A stretch of DNA of 8,544 bases from positions 1-8,544 of the forward strand of contig JAPLJY010000145.1 of NCBI GenBank assembly GCA_026388345.1, written 5' to 3'. Positions 1 to 6,259 of the stretch are shown piece by piece. This stretch comes from Deltaproteobacteria bacterium. Its GTDB lineage: Bacteria; Desulfobacterota; Syntrophia; Syntrophales; UBA5619. Every line of letters begins with the position of its first letter. The stretch's first letter is position 1. The notes under the pieces are model-generated. The model saw only the letters and a program-made list of their open reading frames with translations. It had not been told where the DNA came from and did not search any database. Position numbers and translations under genes: made by a program.

Positions 1-318
1 TGAAACCATGTATTCCAGAAAAGCGCGGTTCAGGAATGGCATATCGCAAGCCGTGACGAAGGCGTGCTCCTCGGTGGCGTAGAAAAGACCCGTGTAGATC
101 CCGCCGAGGGCGCCCTTCTCCGGGAGGATGTCGGTGACGATGGTTGCCTGCTGGTCGAGATAATCCAGCGGGGAGCCGGTTACGATAATCACCTCCTGAA
201 AAACCGTCCGGAAGAGCCGGACGGTCCGGTCGATCAGCCGTTCGCCTTCGATGCGGAGAAAGGCCTTGTTTTCTCCCATTCGCCTGTTTTTGCCTCCCGA
301 GAGGATCACGCCCGTCAT
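1..318 (-). CDS. mobA: Molybdenum cofactor guanylyltransferase MobA, 3' end cut by window edge
   Basis: MobA transfers GMP from GTP to molybdopterin (Mo-MPT) to make the guanine dinucleotide form of the cofactor, in the cytoplasm. The 106 visible residues form the N-terminal half of the nucleotidyltransferase fold. The nucleotide-binding start LSGGKNRRMG with a following NK (residues 6-18) is present, then the conserved DILPEKGALGGIYTGL segment (63-78) and the metal-binding ACDMPFLN motif (90-97). Family members are about 190-210 residues, so roughly half is missing beyond position 1. The ATG at 318 overlaps the TGA of the upstream helicase (ATGA), suggesting translational coupling and a shared transcript. 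The main alternative would be another nucleotidyltransferase of the same fold such as a MobA-like (MocA-type) protein, but the motif set fits MobA well. Confidence 0.9.
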   Translation of the reverse strand, partial: MTGVILSGGKNRRMGENKAFLRIEGERLIDRTVRLFRTVFQEVIIVTGSPLDYLDQQATIVTDILPEKGALGGIYTGLFYATEEHAFVTACDMPFLNRAFLEYMVS

Positions 319-3065
319 GGTGAGACCCCCTTGTGTCTGCGGTAGCGCGCGTCGAGAATCACGACACTGCCCCGGTCCGATTCCGAACGGATGAGACGGC
401 CGATCCCCTGCCGCAACTTGATTGCGGTTTCATAACGGTAACGCCGCCAGTACTCCTCCCGGGGGAGGAGATTCCGGCGCGCGATCTGAAGCGGGTCTTG
501 GGGATGGGGAAAGGGGATGCGGGTGATGATCACCTGGGTCAGCGTCTCCCCCGGGAAATCGACCCCGTACCAGAAGGTGTCCACGCCGAAGAGGACGCTC
601 TCCCGGATCGCCCGGAATTCGTCGCAGAGCGCTGTGGTGGGAACGCCGCTCTGCTGGACGAGCAGGGGGTAGCCGTCGGCATGGATCTCGTCGGCGACCC
701 GTGCGGAGATTGCCTCCATGTCGCCGTAACTGGAGAAGAGGACGAGCGTGCGCCCCCGGTTGCGGCGGATCAGGTCGGGGAGGAGCTCCGCAACCCGGGA
801 GAGCCAGGCGTCCTTGCATTCAAAGGCGCCGCTCACGGCCTGCGCGGGGACGGCGATCTCCGCGGCGGCGGGGTCAAAGGGCGAGGGGAGGGCCTCAAAA
901 CGGAATTCGCCGCTCTTGTCGGGGGAGATGGGGACATGATGCGGCATCGTGTCCCCATTATCCCTATCCCTGCCCATTTCCCCCATCCCCGCCGCTCGCC
1001 GAAAACCGTCGAAACTCTCTCCCTGGCGAAGCGTCGCCGAGGTGAAGATGACACAATCCCGGTCTTTGTAGAGATGATCGCGGAGAATGTCCGCCACCTC
1101 CACCGCCCGGACGGAGATCACCCAGTGGCGGACATAGAGGATGCCGGCCGTGACATGTCCTGGCGAAAGAACCATTTCTCCGATCGTCTTGAGCGTCTCC
1201 GCATTCTCCTCAAGATCCCGGAGGGCGGTCTTCAGGCGGTCGACGGTCCGGGTGCGGATTCCGAGTCTCCGGCAGGTTTCCGGTTCCTTGACGAAGGAGA
1301 GCTCTAAGGCGATTCCCTTGAGGTTCTTCCGCAGATCGGCAAGGTGTTTTTTTAGATGTCCTTCCCGGAACGCCGGATGTTCCGCGGGGAGAACCGTCGC
1401 TTCCCCCGAGGCGGCGGCGCCGCGGACGGCGGCGAGCGCCGAGGCGAACCCGGCTGTTTGCTCGCGGAAATCGTTAATGGCATTCAGTGCGGCGTCGATC
1501 TCCTTTGCAGGGAAATCGCCCGGGGACGGCGTCAGGCGCCGGAGGACCGATTCGAGATAGGCGACGGCGTCCGCCATCTCCCGCGAGGCGATTTCGATCC
1601 CGAAGGCCCCGCGTACGGCCCCTTCGAAATGGTTGGCCTCGTCGATCACACAGTTTTCGAAGAGCCCGCCGAGGGTCTCGTCCCGGTCGAGAAGGGCCAG
1701 CTTGTGGTGGTTGGTCACGATGAGACGGGCGTTTCGGGCCTCGGCGGCGACCACCTGCGCCGGACAGTGAAGATGCCGCGGGGAGCAGCCGCTCCGGGCC
1801 GAGATTTCATGCTGGAGACGGCGGAAGAAGAGGCCGTCGTTCAGGTGAAAGCGGACCCGCTCCCCGACGGTATCCCCGTCCGCCTGCCGGAAATGAAAGA
1901 CCCGGTGGACAAAGTAGAGCCATGCGATCAGGCGGCCTCCGGAGAGGGTATCCTCGTAAAGCTGGTCCAGCTTTTCGGCGCAGAGGTAGTTCGATTTGCC
2001 CTTGAGGAGGGCGGCCGGAATCTTCCGGTAGGCCCGGTTGAGGGAGACGGCCAGCGGGATTTCCCTCCGGACGATCTGCTCCTGGAGGTTCTTGGTGAAG
2101 GTCGAGACGGCAACGCGGGCCTGGGGGTTCCGCCGCAGGAACTCCAGGACCGGGATAAGGTAACCCTGGGTCTTCCCGGTGCCGGTGCCCGCCTCGATCG
2201 TGAGGACGGCGCGGTCGTTGAGCGCTGCGGCAACATGCCCCGCGTAGGCGATCTGGGACGGCCGGAGGACGTATCCCCGGGCCGTGGCGGCAAGGCCCTG
2301 GTAGAGATCCCCGATCCGGGCGAGAGGGATCTTCTTTCGCATTTCCTTTCCCTCCGGCAGCGGGGCCGGCAATGGCGCCTTTTCCAGAAATTGCTTCCAG
2401 TCCGGCGTTTCCCCGCCCGCCGACGGATCGAAAAGCCCGCCGAAATGGTCCCGGAAGCTGCGGTTCAAGTGGAGGAAGAGATCGCCGAATAGGGTTTCGC
2501 TTTGCCCCAGATGGAAACGGAGGGTCGCCGCAGGGGGGAATTCCGCGGGATTCAGCACGCTGCCGCAAATGTGACGGACAAGGTCGAGGGAGAGATCGAC
2601 CGCCTCCCGGGCGGTGAAGGAAAATTTCTCCCGCGGTTTTCCGTGGAGGTGTTCCCAGAGCGGCTTGAGCGCGGAGCTGTCCGCCTGGGGAAGGAAGAAT
2701 TCGGCGGCAAAGCGGAGATCGACGACCCGTGGGTTCCCGCAGCCGGCAAGCAGGGTTTCGATCTGCTCGCGGGGATTGAGCGTGAGAAGGACGTCCGTAT
2801 CCCGGAGCAGGGACGAGAGAAAGGCCGTGACGTCCGGCAAAGGCGGGGCAGTCCGCAACACCTCCCGGGAGACGCCGGAGGCATGGCGGTCGCGCTCCGT
2901 CGTCTTTCCGTAACGGACGAGAGAGGAGAAGTTTTCCTCCGGCCGGTCCGGGGCGATCACCGCCGCCGCGACCTCATAGATACGGTTGCCTTCGTCTTCC
3001 GCTAGGCCGCTGTGGACAAAGAGACAAGCGATATTCCGGATCTTCCCATGGTAAGGTTGCAGCAT
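315..3065 (-). CDS. dinG: DinG-family ATP-dependent DNA helicase with degenerate exonuclease-like N-terminus
   Basis: This is a superfamily 2 (XPD/DinG-like) helicase expected to unwind DNA 5' to 3' during repair or at R-loops. Numbered from the ATG at 3065 (916 residues), residues 9-167 resemble the DEDDh exonuclease domain of DinG/DnaQ fusions, but the acidic catalytic positions are replaced (CLFVHSGL where LDxETTGL is usual). The helicase part has RPSQ (268-271), Walker A EAGTGTGKT (291-299), Walker B with DEAN instead of DEAH (475-478), a SATL motif and motif VI QGIGRLIRS (from 886). Candidate Fe-S ligands are Cys362, Cys427 and Cys434; a fourth is not obvious. The start at 3065 is preferred because AAAAGG lies nine bases upstream and the exonuclease-like fold begins just after it. 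In-frame alternatives are ATG at 3140 and TTG at 3164, both with weak ribosome sites. Its stop overlaps mobA. Confidence 0.9.
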   Translation of the reverse strand: MLQPYHGKIRNIACLFVHSGLAEDEGNRIYEVAAAVIAPDRPEENFSSLVRYGKTTERDRHASGVSREVLRTAPPLPDVTAFLSSLLRDTDVLLTLNPREQIETLLAGCGNPRVVDLRFAAEFFLPQADSSALKPLWEHLHGKPREKFSFTAREAVDLSLDLVRHICGSVLNPAEFPPAATLRFHLGQSETLFGDLFLHLNRSFRDHFGGLFDPSAGGETPDWKQFLEKAPLPAPLPEGKEMRKKIPLARIGDLYQGLAATARGYVLRPSQIAYAGHVAAALNDRAVLTIEAGTGTGKTQGYLIPVLEFLRRNPQARVAVSTFTKNLQEQIVRREIPLAVSLNRAYRKIPAALLKGKSNYLCAEKLDQLYEDTLSGGRLIAWLYFVHRVFHFRQADGDTVGERVRFHLNDGLFFRRLQHEISARSGCSPRHLHCPAQVVAAEARNARLIVTNHHKLALLDRDETLGGLFENCVIDEANHFEGAVRGAFGIEIASREMADAVAYLESVLRRLTPSPGDFPAKEIDAALNAINDFREQTAGFASALAAVRGAAASGEATVLPAEHPAFREGHLKKHLADLRKNLKGIALELSFVKEPETCRRLGIRTRTVDRLKTALRDLEENAETLKTIGEMVLSPGHVTAGILYVRHWVISVRAVEVADILRDHLYKDRDCVIFTSATLRQGESFDGFRRAAGMGEMGRDRDNGDTMPHHVPISPDKSGEFRFEALPSPFDPAAAEIAVPAQAVSGAFECKDAWLSRVAELLPDLIRRNRGRTLVLFSSYGDMEAISARVADEIHADGYPLLVQQSGVPTTALCDEFRAIRESVLFGVDTFWYGVDFPGETLTQVIITRIPFPHPQDPLQIARRNLLPREEYWRRYRYETAIKLRQGIGRLIRSESDRGSVVILDARYRRHKGVSP

Positions 3066-3507
3066 GCTCTCATGCCTTTTCAAAAAAGGTGATGTTACCG
3101 GTTCATGATCGATGGTTTTCCGGCGCCGAGAAAGGTTCATATCGTGCCGATGTCGATTTGGCAACGTATTTTATGAACATTTCCGCCCGGGACTTCCGGT
3201 GATCGCCGGGATTAATAAACCGGATGCTCGGATTCCGTCACGCCCATAGGCTCGGGAGGGACCTTTCCCGGTAAACCCGTGGCCTTCTCAATCAACTTTA
3301 TCATCTTAATTTTGACATGATATGCGCGGAAACAAAGAAAAAATGGTTGCGTTATGCTTGTCAAGAGATTTATAGATATTCTACCGTATTTAAAATGAGA
3401 TAGGGGGCGGCATTCCACAAGTGCAAGGATATGATTGCACGGTTATTGTCTGGCGTTCTGAATATGCTCCCGGGTGGTGGAGATATCCAGAAACTATAGA
3501 ATAACTT
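3066..3507. other. Intergenic spacer between helicase gene and cassette array
   Basis: No convincing gene is seen. The region probably holds the helicase promoter on the minus strand, but I find no good -35/-10 pair: a perfect TTGACA (minus, 3364-3359) lacks a matching -10. On the plus strand a weak pair TTGCGT (3347-3352) and TATAGA (3371-3376), 18 bases apart, could serve the cassette array. A 30-codon minus-strand reading frame (3304-3212) has no ribosome site and no recognised family. Base composition becomes AT-rich from about 3290 onward, marking the transition to the accessory block. No remnant of an integron integrase was recognised on either strand. Confidence 0.5.
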
Positions 3508-3514
3508 GTTAGCG
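3502..3514 (+). other. Integron recombination boundary, possible attI or decayed attC
   Basis: The sequence TAACTTGTTAGCG contains a TAAC/GTTA inverted pair and a GTTAGCG box resembling the GTTRRRY core cut by integron integrases between G and TT. It lies 16 bases before the first cassette gene. The octamer GTTAGCGG is the exact reverse complement of the CCGCTAAC box at 5481-5488 in a downstream attC. The arrangement AATAAC-TT-GTTAG loosely resembles the simple site of attI1, but no direct repeats of a full attI and no divergent integrase gene are visible, so a decayed attC is equally possible. Confidence 0.4.
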
Positions 3515-3529
3515 GCTAATGGAGTGCAC

Positions 3530-4180
3530 ATGAACGATTGGCTGTCCATATACAAAGACATAGAAGATAGGCTTGCACCACAGCTTGATCTGGATGCGTG
3601 GGAAAGAACCACCTATTACCACTTGCTCCGTCACACGCGACTTGAGGGCAAGCAGTCAGCACTATTCTCTATCGGGCCTCTTTCAAAAATCATTCCGCTC
3701 AGTGACTTCAAGGTTAGAGACGTTCTTAGGTCCTTGGATCGGAAGGGATGCACCAAAAACCAGGTGACGCGCCGGGGCTATGAGGTAATCGTCTACCTTC
3801 CAAGTGAAATTCCCGGATTAACGTATGTGGTTCAAAAAGAAGAACTCATCGAAATCGAAGGCATCGATTTCTTCATGGGTAGAGCGTATCTCGGTCCACT
3901 ATTGGAGCGAGAGAGTTACAGTTGCTTCTATTGCTTGGCCAATGTCACAGAGGATAATTGCGAGTTAGATCATGTGGTACCGAAATCGGTAGTTGAAGAC
4001 AATACGTATAAAAACATCGTGGTTTCGTGCCATTCATGCAATCGAAAGAAAGGCGATCAGAATGCTCAAGAATATCTTCGAGCATTATACCGGCAGGGAT
4101 TGCTGGGGGAAGGGGAGCTTCGTTCTAGACTTCACGCTATCGAGAGGTTGAGAGCCGGGGAGCTTGTTCCAAAATTATGA
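3530..4180 (+). CDS. HNH endonuclease with helical, possibly DNA-binding N-terminal region
   Basis: The 216-residue product ends in a zinc-coordinated HNH nuclease domain: CFYC (132-135), LDHVVP (146-151) with His148 as likely general base, Asn162, and CHSCNRKKG (167-175). This is the C-x2-C / DH / N / C-x2-C-N pattern of HNH families related to McrA and Cas9-type nucleases, which cleave DNA using a metal ion. Residues 22-75 are helical in character and could form a winged-helix-like DNA-binding region, but this is a guess from pattern only. The ATG at 3530 is chosen because GGAG lies five bases upstream; an in-frame TTG at 3506 falls inside the recombination boundary. It is the first cassette gene. 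A role in defence against foreign DNA is possible but not shown; no methyltransferase accompanies it. Confidence 0.8.
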   Translation: MNDWLSIYKDIEDRLAPQLDLDAWERTTYYHLLRHTRLEGKQSALFSIGPLSKIIPLSDFKVRDVLRSLDRKGCTKNQVTRRGYEVIVYLPSEIPGLTYVVQKEELIEIEGIDFFMGRAYLGPLLERESYSCFYCLANVTEDNCELDHVVPKSVVEDNTYKNIVVSCHSCNRKKGDQNAQEYLRALYRQGLLGEGELRSRLHAIERLRAGELVPKL

Positions 4181-4183
4181 TGA

Positions 4184-4216
4184 CCGAACGGGCTCCAGGT
4201 GAAGCGCGCGTTCGCT
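4184..4216 (+). other. Degenerate or truncated attC-like site
   Basis: Four bases after the HNH stop codon an outer inverted pair CGAAC / GTTCG (4185-4189 and 4210-4214) brackets only 20 bases. The right-hand GTTCGCT is a plausible R' box and sits just before the next gene, as expected for a cassette boundary. At 33 bases it is shorter than any usual attC, and no pairing L boxes are visible, so it is probably a deleted site if it is one at all. The left box does not complement the start of the upstream cassette. Confidence 0.35.
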
Positions 4217-4227
4217 AGACATACGAC

Positions 4228-4665
4228 ATGAAGTGCAAGATATACATAACTGCGGAGACGGATCTCGCTGCTTGGGTGTCCCGGAAAGCGTTCATGGCTA
4301 ATGTGGATTCGAACGACTTGGCATGTCGCGAATCTGAAGTGGTGTCCGATTGGTACCATCCTGATTGGTTCCGGAGCGACGACAACGGTAATTTATATTT
4401 CATTCCGCCAGCATTCTGGTTCTGGGGCGGGTGTTTACGGGGCATTAATGGTCGTCATCGGGCGGTTCTCCTGTTCAGGCACTTGGAAGCCATACCAATG
4501 CTTCTGGTACGGCCTAACGAGTGGCCAAGGGAAAAACTTGCTGAGATCGTGCAGCGAGAGATCGGAGACAGTGAGATTGTGGAACTTCCAAATCTTCCTG
4601 TAAATACGGCTATCAAAGGGCCGGGCGAACAAAGTGTTCCACCGGATCGCTTACGCTCCCGGTGA
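4228..4665 (+). CDS. Small ParB/Srx-like cassette protein, function unknown
   Basis: The 145-residue product contains GINGRHRAVLLFRHL (72-86), close to the (D/N)GRHR signature of the ParB N-terminal/sulfiredoxin-like fold, followed by an IPMLLV strand (89-94). In that fold the segment binds nucleotide. Aromatic-rich residues 42-66 precede it. There is no partner ParA and no helix-turn-helix, so a plasmid partition role is unlikely; such lone domains occur in DNA-modification and defence settings. The ATG at 4228 is the first start after an in-frame TAG at 4216; no strong ribosome site is seen. The last 13 or so residues are encoded by the attC, whose L' box supplies the TGA, so this tail probably lacks a conserved function. 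Family assignment is from motif reading only. Confidence 0.6.
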   Translation: MKCKIYITAETDLAAWVSRKAFMANVDSNDLACRESEVVSDWYHPDWFRSDDNGNLYFIPPAFWFWGGCLRGINGRHRAVLLFRHLEAIPMLLVRPNEWPREKLAEIVQREIGDSEIVELPNLPVNTAIKGPGEQSVPPDRLRSR

Positions 4666-4679
4666 ACTCGTCGTTCGCG
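4625..4679 (+). other. attC recombination site (well-formed)
   Basis: The site folds as expected for an integron attC. R'' GCGAAC (4625-4630) pairs with R' GTTCGC (4673-4678). The spacers AAAGT (4631-4635) and TCGTC (4668-4672) are five bases each and do not pair. L'' GTTCCACCGG (4636-4645) pairs with L' CCGGTGAAC (4659-4667) except for one extra C at 4640, which is a G on the bottom strand: the extrahelical base that directs integrase to that strand. The loop is 13 bases (4646-4658). It overlaps the 3' end of the ParB-like gene and ends 13 bases before the next start. Confidence 0.75.
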
Positions 4680-4692
4680 GTCACGAGAATGT

Positions 4693-5472
4693 ATGGAGCC
4701 AATGGATATTGTGGTTCTCGAATGGACGTTTTCTCCTCCCGACTATTTTGAGGACCGAATCGAGCTCAAGCGCGATGACTACGATATGGTAATCGATCGG
4801 GGGAATGTGGAGGCCAAAATCAGGCCAGAGGCGTACGACAAAAACCCCAGTGTGAGGGACGATCTCCACAACGTGCTAAATGACCGCTTCCTCGGTGTGC
4901 AGTTACTGACACACAAACCGTATGAGCTGTCGAAAGCATCAATGTATCGTTTGTACCCAGATGGTCGCAAAGACATAACAGTATTTGTTGAACCGTGTGT
5001 CCTTACGTTATCTGTAGGCACGCCCGACATACTTGTTACGGACAAAGACGGGAACGTAATAAGTGATTCGAGAAGAGACCGGATAGAAAAGAAAAAGGAG
5101 CTAGCCGACTTAGCGGAGAAATATCGCAGGAGCGATTCAACGGCCACTTCTCTTCTGAAGAGCTACCAGTCTGCTGTAAATGATCCAAATAACGAGCTAG
5201 TGCATCTTTACGAAATCCGTGATGCCTTATCGAAAAAGTTCGGAGGCGACAGCCTAGTCCGCGATGCTTTGAATATCAGCTCTACTCAGTGGTCACGGTT
5301 CGGACAGCTTGCCAACAACGAACCTTTGAAGCAGGGTCGCCATAGAGGCAGGAGCCTCGCGACGCTGAGGGACGCCACGGAGGCAGAGTTAATGGAAGCA
5401 CGCAATATCGCGCGCCGTCTCGTTGAGGCTTATCTGGAGTATCTAGAGCGCATGAGTGCGCGGGATGCTTAA
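4693..5472 (+). CDS. Cassette-encoded protein of unknown function, 259 residues
   Basis: I do not recognise a characterised family. The first 120 residues look like a mixed alpha/beta domain with alternating strands (for example IVVLEWTFSP at 6-15 and ITVFVEPCVLTLSVGT at 95-110). A charged, lysine/glutamate-rich helix (126-146) then leads to a helical C-terminal domain (165-255). That domain has a GISSTQW-like helix-turn-helix flavour: FGGDSLVRDALNISSTQWSR (183-202), then the basic NEPLKQGRHRGRSLATLRDA segment (209-228) and a terminal amphipathic helix. There is no signal peptide and no membrane span. The ATG at 4693 follows a weak GAGA; ATG at 4702 is an alternative. It occupies its own cassette between two attC sites. 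A nucleic-acid-associated role is a guess from the basic C-terminal region. Confidence 0.75.
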   Translation: MEPMDIVVLEWTFSPPDYFEDRIELKRDDYDMVIDRGNVEAKIRPEAYDKNPSVRDDLHNVLNDRFLGVQLLTHKPYELSKASMYRLYPDGRKDITVFVEPCVLTLSVGTPDILVTDKDGNVISDSRRDRIEKKKELADLAEKYRRSDSTATSLLKSYQSAVNDPNNELVHLYEIRDALSKKFGGDSLVRDALNISSTQWSRFGQLANNEPLKQGRHRGRSLATLRDATEAELMEARNIARRLVEAYLEYLERMSARDA

Positions 5473-5481
5473 CTATTTTAC

Positions 5482-5552
5482 CGCTAACGCCCGCGCCGAG
5501 CCGACCTCGGGGACGCTGGCGCGTCCCTCGGCGGCTCACGCGGGTGTTACCC
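5482..5552 (+). other. attC recombination site (long hairpin form)
   Basis: This 71-base imperfect palindrome lies ten bases after the stop of the unknown gene. The outer TAAC (5485-5488) pairs with GTTA (5546-5549). Then GCCCGCG pairs with CGCGGGT (5489-5495, 5539-5545) with one wobble, GAGCCG with CGGCTC (5498-5503, 5532-5537), and GGGACGC with GCGTCCC (5510-5516, 5521-5527) around a TGGC loop. The asymmetric CC against A (5496-5497, 5538) leaves unpaired bases. The spacers next to the R boxes are paired, which is atypical. There is no T-run after it, so a terminator is a weaker reading. The R' box GTTACCC belongs to the toxin-antitoxin cassette that follows. Confidence 0.65.
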
Positions 5553-5574
5553 GCAGAAGGTACGAAACATATCC

Positions 5575-5603
5575 TTGACGAAATTATCCGTTGGTAGTAC
5601 AAT
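5575..5603 (+). promoter_or_regulatory. Promoter of the toxin-antitoxin cassette
   Basis: TTGACG (5575-5580) and TACAAT (5598-5603) are separated by exactly 17 bases, a near-consensus sigma-70 promoter. It lies inside the cassette, 27 bases before the antitoxin start, so the pair does not depend on an upstream integron promoter. This is usual for toxin-antitoxin cassettes. Confidence 0.75.
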
Positions 5604-5614
5604 TATTGCTACCA
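5592..5614. promoter_or_regulatory. Probable autoregulatory operator of the toxin-antitoxin pair
   Basis: A perfect inverted repeat TGGTAG (5592-5597) / CTACCA (5609-5614) with an 11-base centre spans the whole -10 box. Phd/YefM antitoxins bind such palindromes over their own promoters and repress them, more tightly when bound to toxin. Binding here is inferred from position. Confidence 0.55.
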
Positions 5615-5629
5615 TAGGAGGTACAACTA

Positions 5630-5911
5630 ATGCCAAGCGCACCAAAAATTATACCCATTTCCGATCTTAGGCAAAACGCCAGCAATGTGGTGAAGAGTGT
5701 TTCATCTTCGAGAGAACCCGTTTTCATTACTCAGCGCGGAAGAGCGACTGCTGTCATGGTCAGCATGGAAGTCTATAAGAACGCACAGCACGAAATGGAT
5801 ATTTTGCACTTACTGGCCAGAGGCGAGAAAGAAATAGCGGCAGGAATTGGTCATGAGCTCGACGATGTGTTGAAGGAAGCTGACCATTATCTTGAGGCTG
5901 CAAAACCTTGA
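5630..5911 (+). CDS. Phd/YefM-family antitoxin
   Basis: The 93-residue product matches the Phd/YefM fold: ISDLRQNASNVVKSV (9-23), the EPVFITQRGRATAVMVSMEVY core (29-49) that forms the DNA-binding dimer, and an acidic helical C-terminal tail (64-93) of the kind that wraps the toxin. It neutralises the downstream toxin and should repress the operon. A perfect AGGAGGT (5616-5622) precedes the ATG at 5630 by seven bases, giving strong translation, in contrast to the TTG-started toxin; that bias favours excess antitoxin. The stop codon overlaps the toxin start. Confidence 0.9.
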   Translation: MPSAPKIIPISDLRQNASNVVKSVSSSREPVFITQRGRATAVMVSMEVYKNAQHEMDILHLLARGEKEIAAGIGHELDDVLKEADHYLEAAKP

Positions 5912-6198
5912 GAATCTTATTTACGCCCACAGGTCGCCGCCAGTTTCTTGAAGCCATTGCTTATATTCACCGCGACAAGCCTTCTGCGGCAGTAACTTTT
6001 CGTCAGAAAGCAGAGAAATCGCTTTCCCGTCTCAAGCAGTTTCCCGAGTCAGGAAGACCACTACCGGAGTTTCCAGACCACCCTTTTCGAGAAGTGATTG
6101 TAAAGCCTTATCGGTTTTTCTATAGGATTAAAGATGAGAATGTGTGGATTGTAGCTGTATGGCATGGCGCTCAGCTGCCTGATGAACCTGAAAAATAG
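5908..6198 (+). CDS. RelE/ParE-superfamily toxin
   Basis: The 96-residue product has the RelE/ParE fold pattern: a first strand ILFTPTGRRQFLEAIAYI (3-20), two helices ending SLSRLKQFPESGRPLPEF, then REVIVKPYRFFYRIKDENVWIVAVWHG as the central sheet with the conserved arginines and tyrosine. RelE members cleave mRNA at the ribosome, while ParE members inhibit gyrase. The P-x-x-GRPLPEF and YRFFYRI features are common to ParE-like proteins, but target choice cannot be settled here. The start is a TTG at 5908 overlapping the antitoxin TGA (TTGA), with GAGG ten bases upstream, so translation is coupled and probably weak. The stop codon TAG is directly followed by the R'' box of the next attC. Confidence 0.88.
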   Translation: MRILFTPTGRRQFLEAIAYIHRDKPSAAVTFRQKAEKSLSRLKQFPESGRPLPEFPDHPFREVIVKPYRFFYRIKDENVWIVAVWHGAQLPDEPEK

Positions 6199-6251
6199 CG
6201 GATAACGAGTCGTTCCACAAAAAGCCGCGCGGCTGATTAGCTCCGTTAGAT
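6198..6251 (+). other. attC recombination site (diverged)
   Basis: R'' GCGGATAAC (6198-6206) is complementary in 8 of 9 positions to the start of its own cassette (GTTACCCGC at 5546-5554), and R' GTTAGAT (6245-6251) fits GTTRRRY exactly. The centre holds a perfect 12-base palindrome AGCCGCGCGGCT (6223-6234). GTTCCAC at 6212-6218 repeats the L'' box of the site at 4636-4642, but the opposite side (TGATTAG) does not pair with it, so the fold is weak and recombination may be reduced. Confidence 0.6.
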
Positions 6252-6259
6252 GCCGGAAT

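Noticed and set aside
333..1307. Long plus-strand open frame opposite the helicase gene
   Set aside because: It is an antisense shadow in GC-rich DNA; its translation has no family features while the minus strand carries full helicase motifs.
1356..2492. 378-codon plus-strand open frame opposite the helicase
   Set aside because: Same reason: low-complexity, Gly/Arg/Glu-rich shadow of the helicase coding strand.
1807..2568. 253-codon minus-strand open frame in another phase of the helicase
   Set aside because: Proline/arginine-rich shadow; overlaps the Walker A region of the true frame.
3212..3304. 30-residue minus-strand frame ending in ESEHPVY
   Set aside because: No ribosome site, no recognised family; could be a remnant but nothing supports a gene.
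3212..3612. Possible remnant of an integron integrase upstream of the array
   Set aside because: None of the six frames shows tyrosine-recombinase motifs (such as an HxLRH-like box) in this stretch.
5489..5545. Strong GC hairpin that could be a rho-independent terminator
   Set aside because: No T-run on either strand after the stem, and TAAC/GTTA ends plus position between cassette genes fit attC better.
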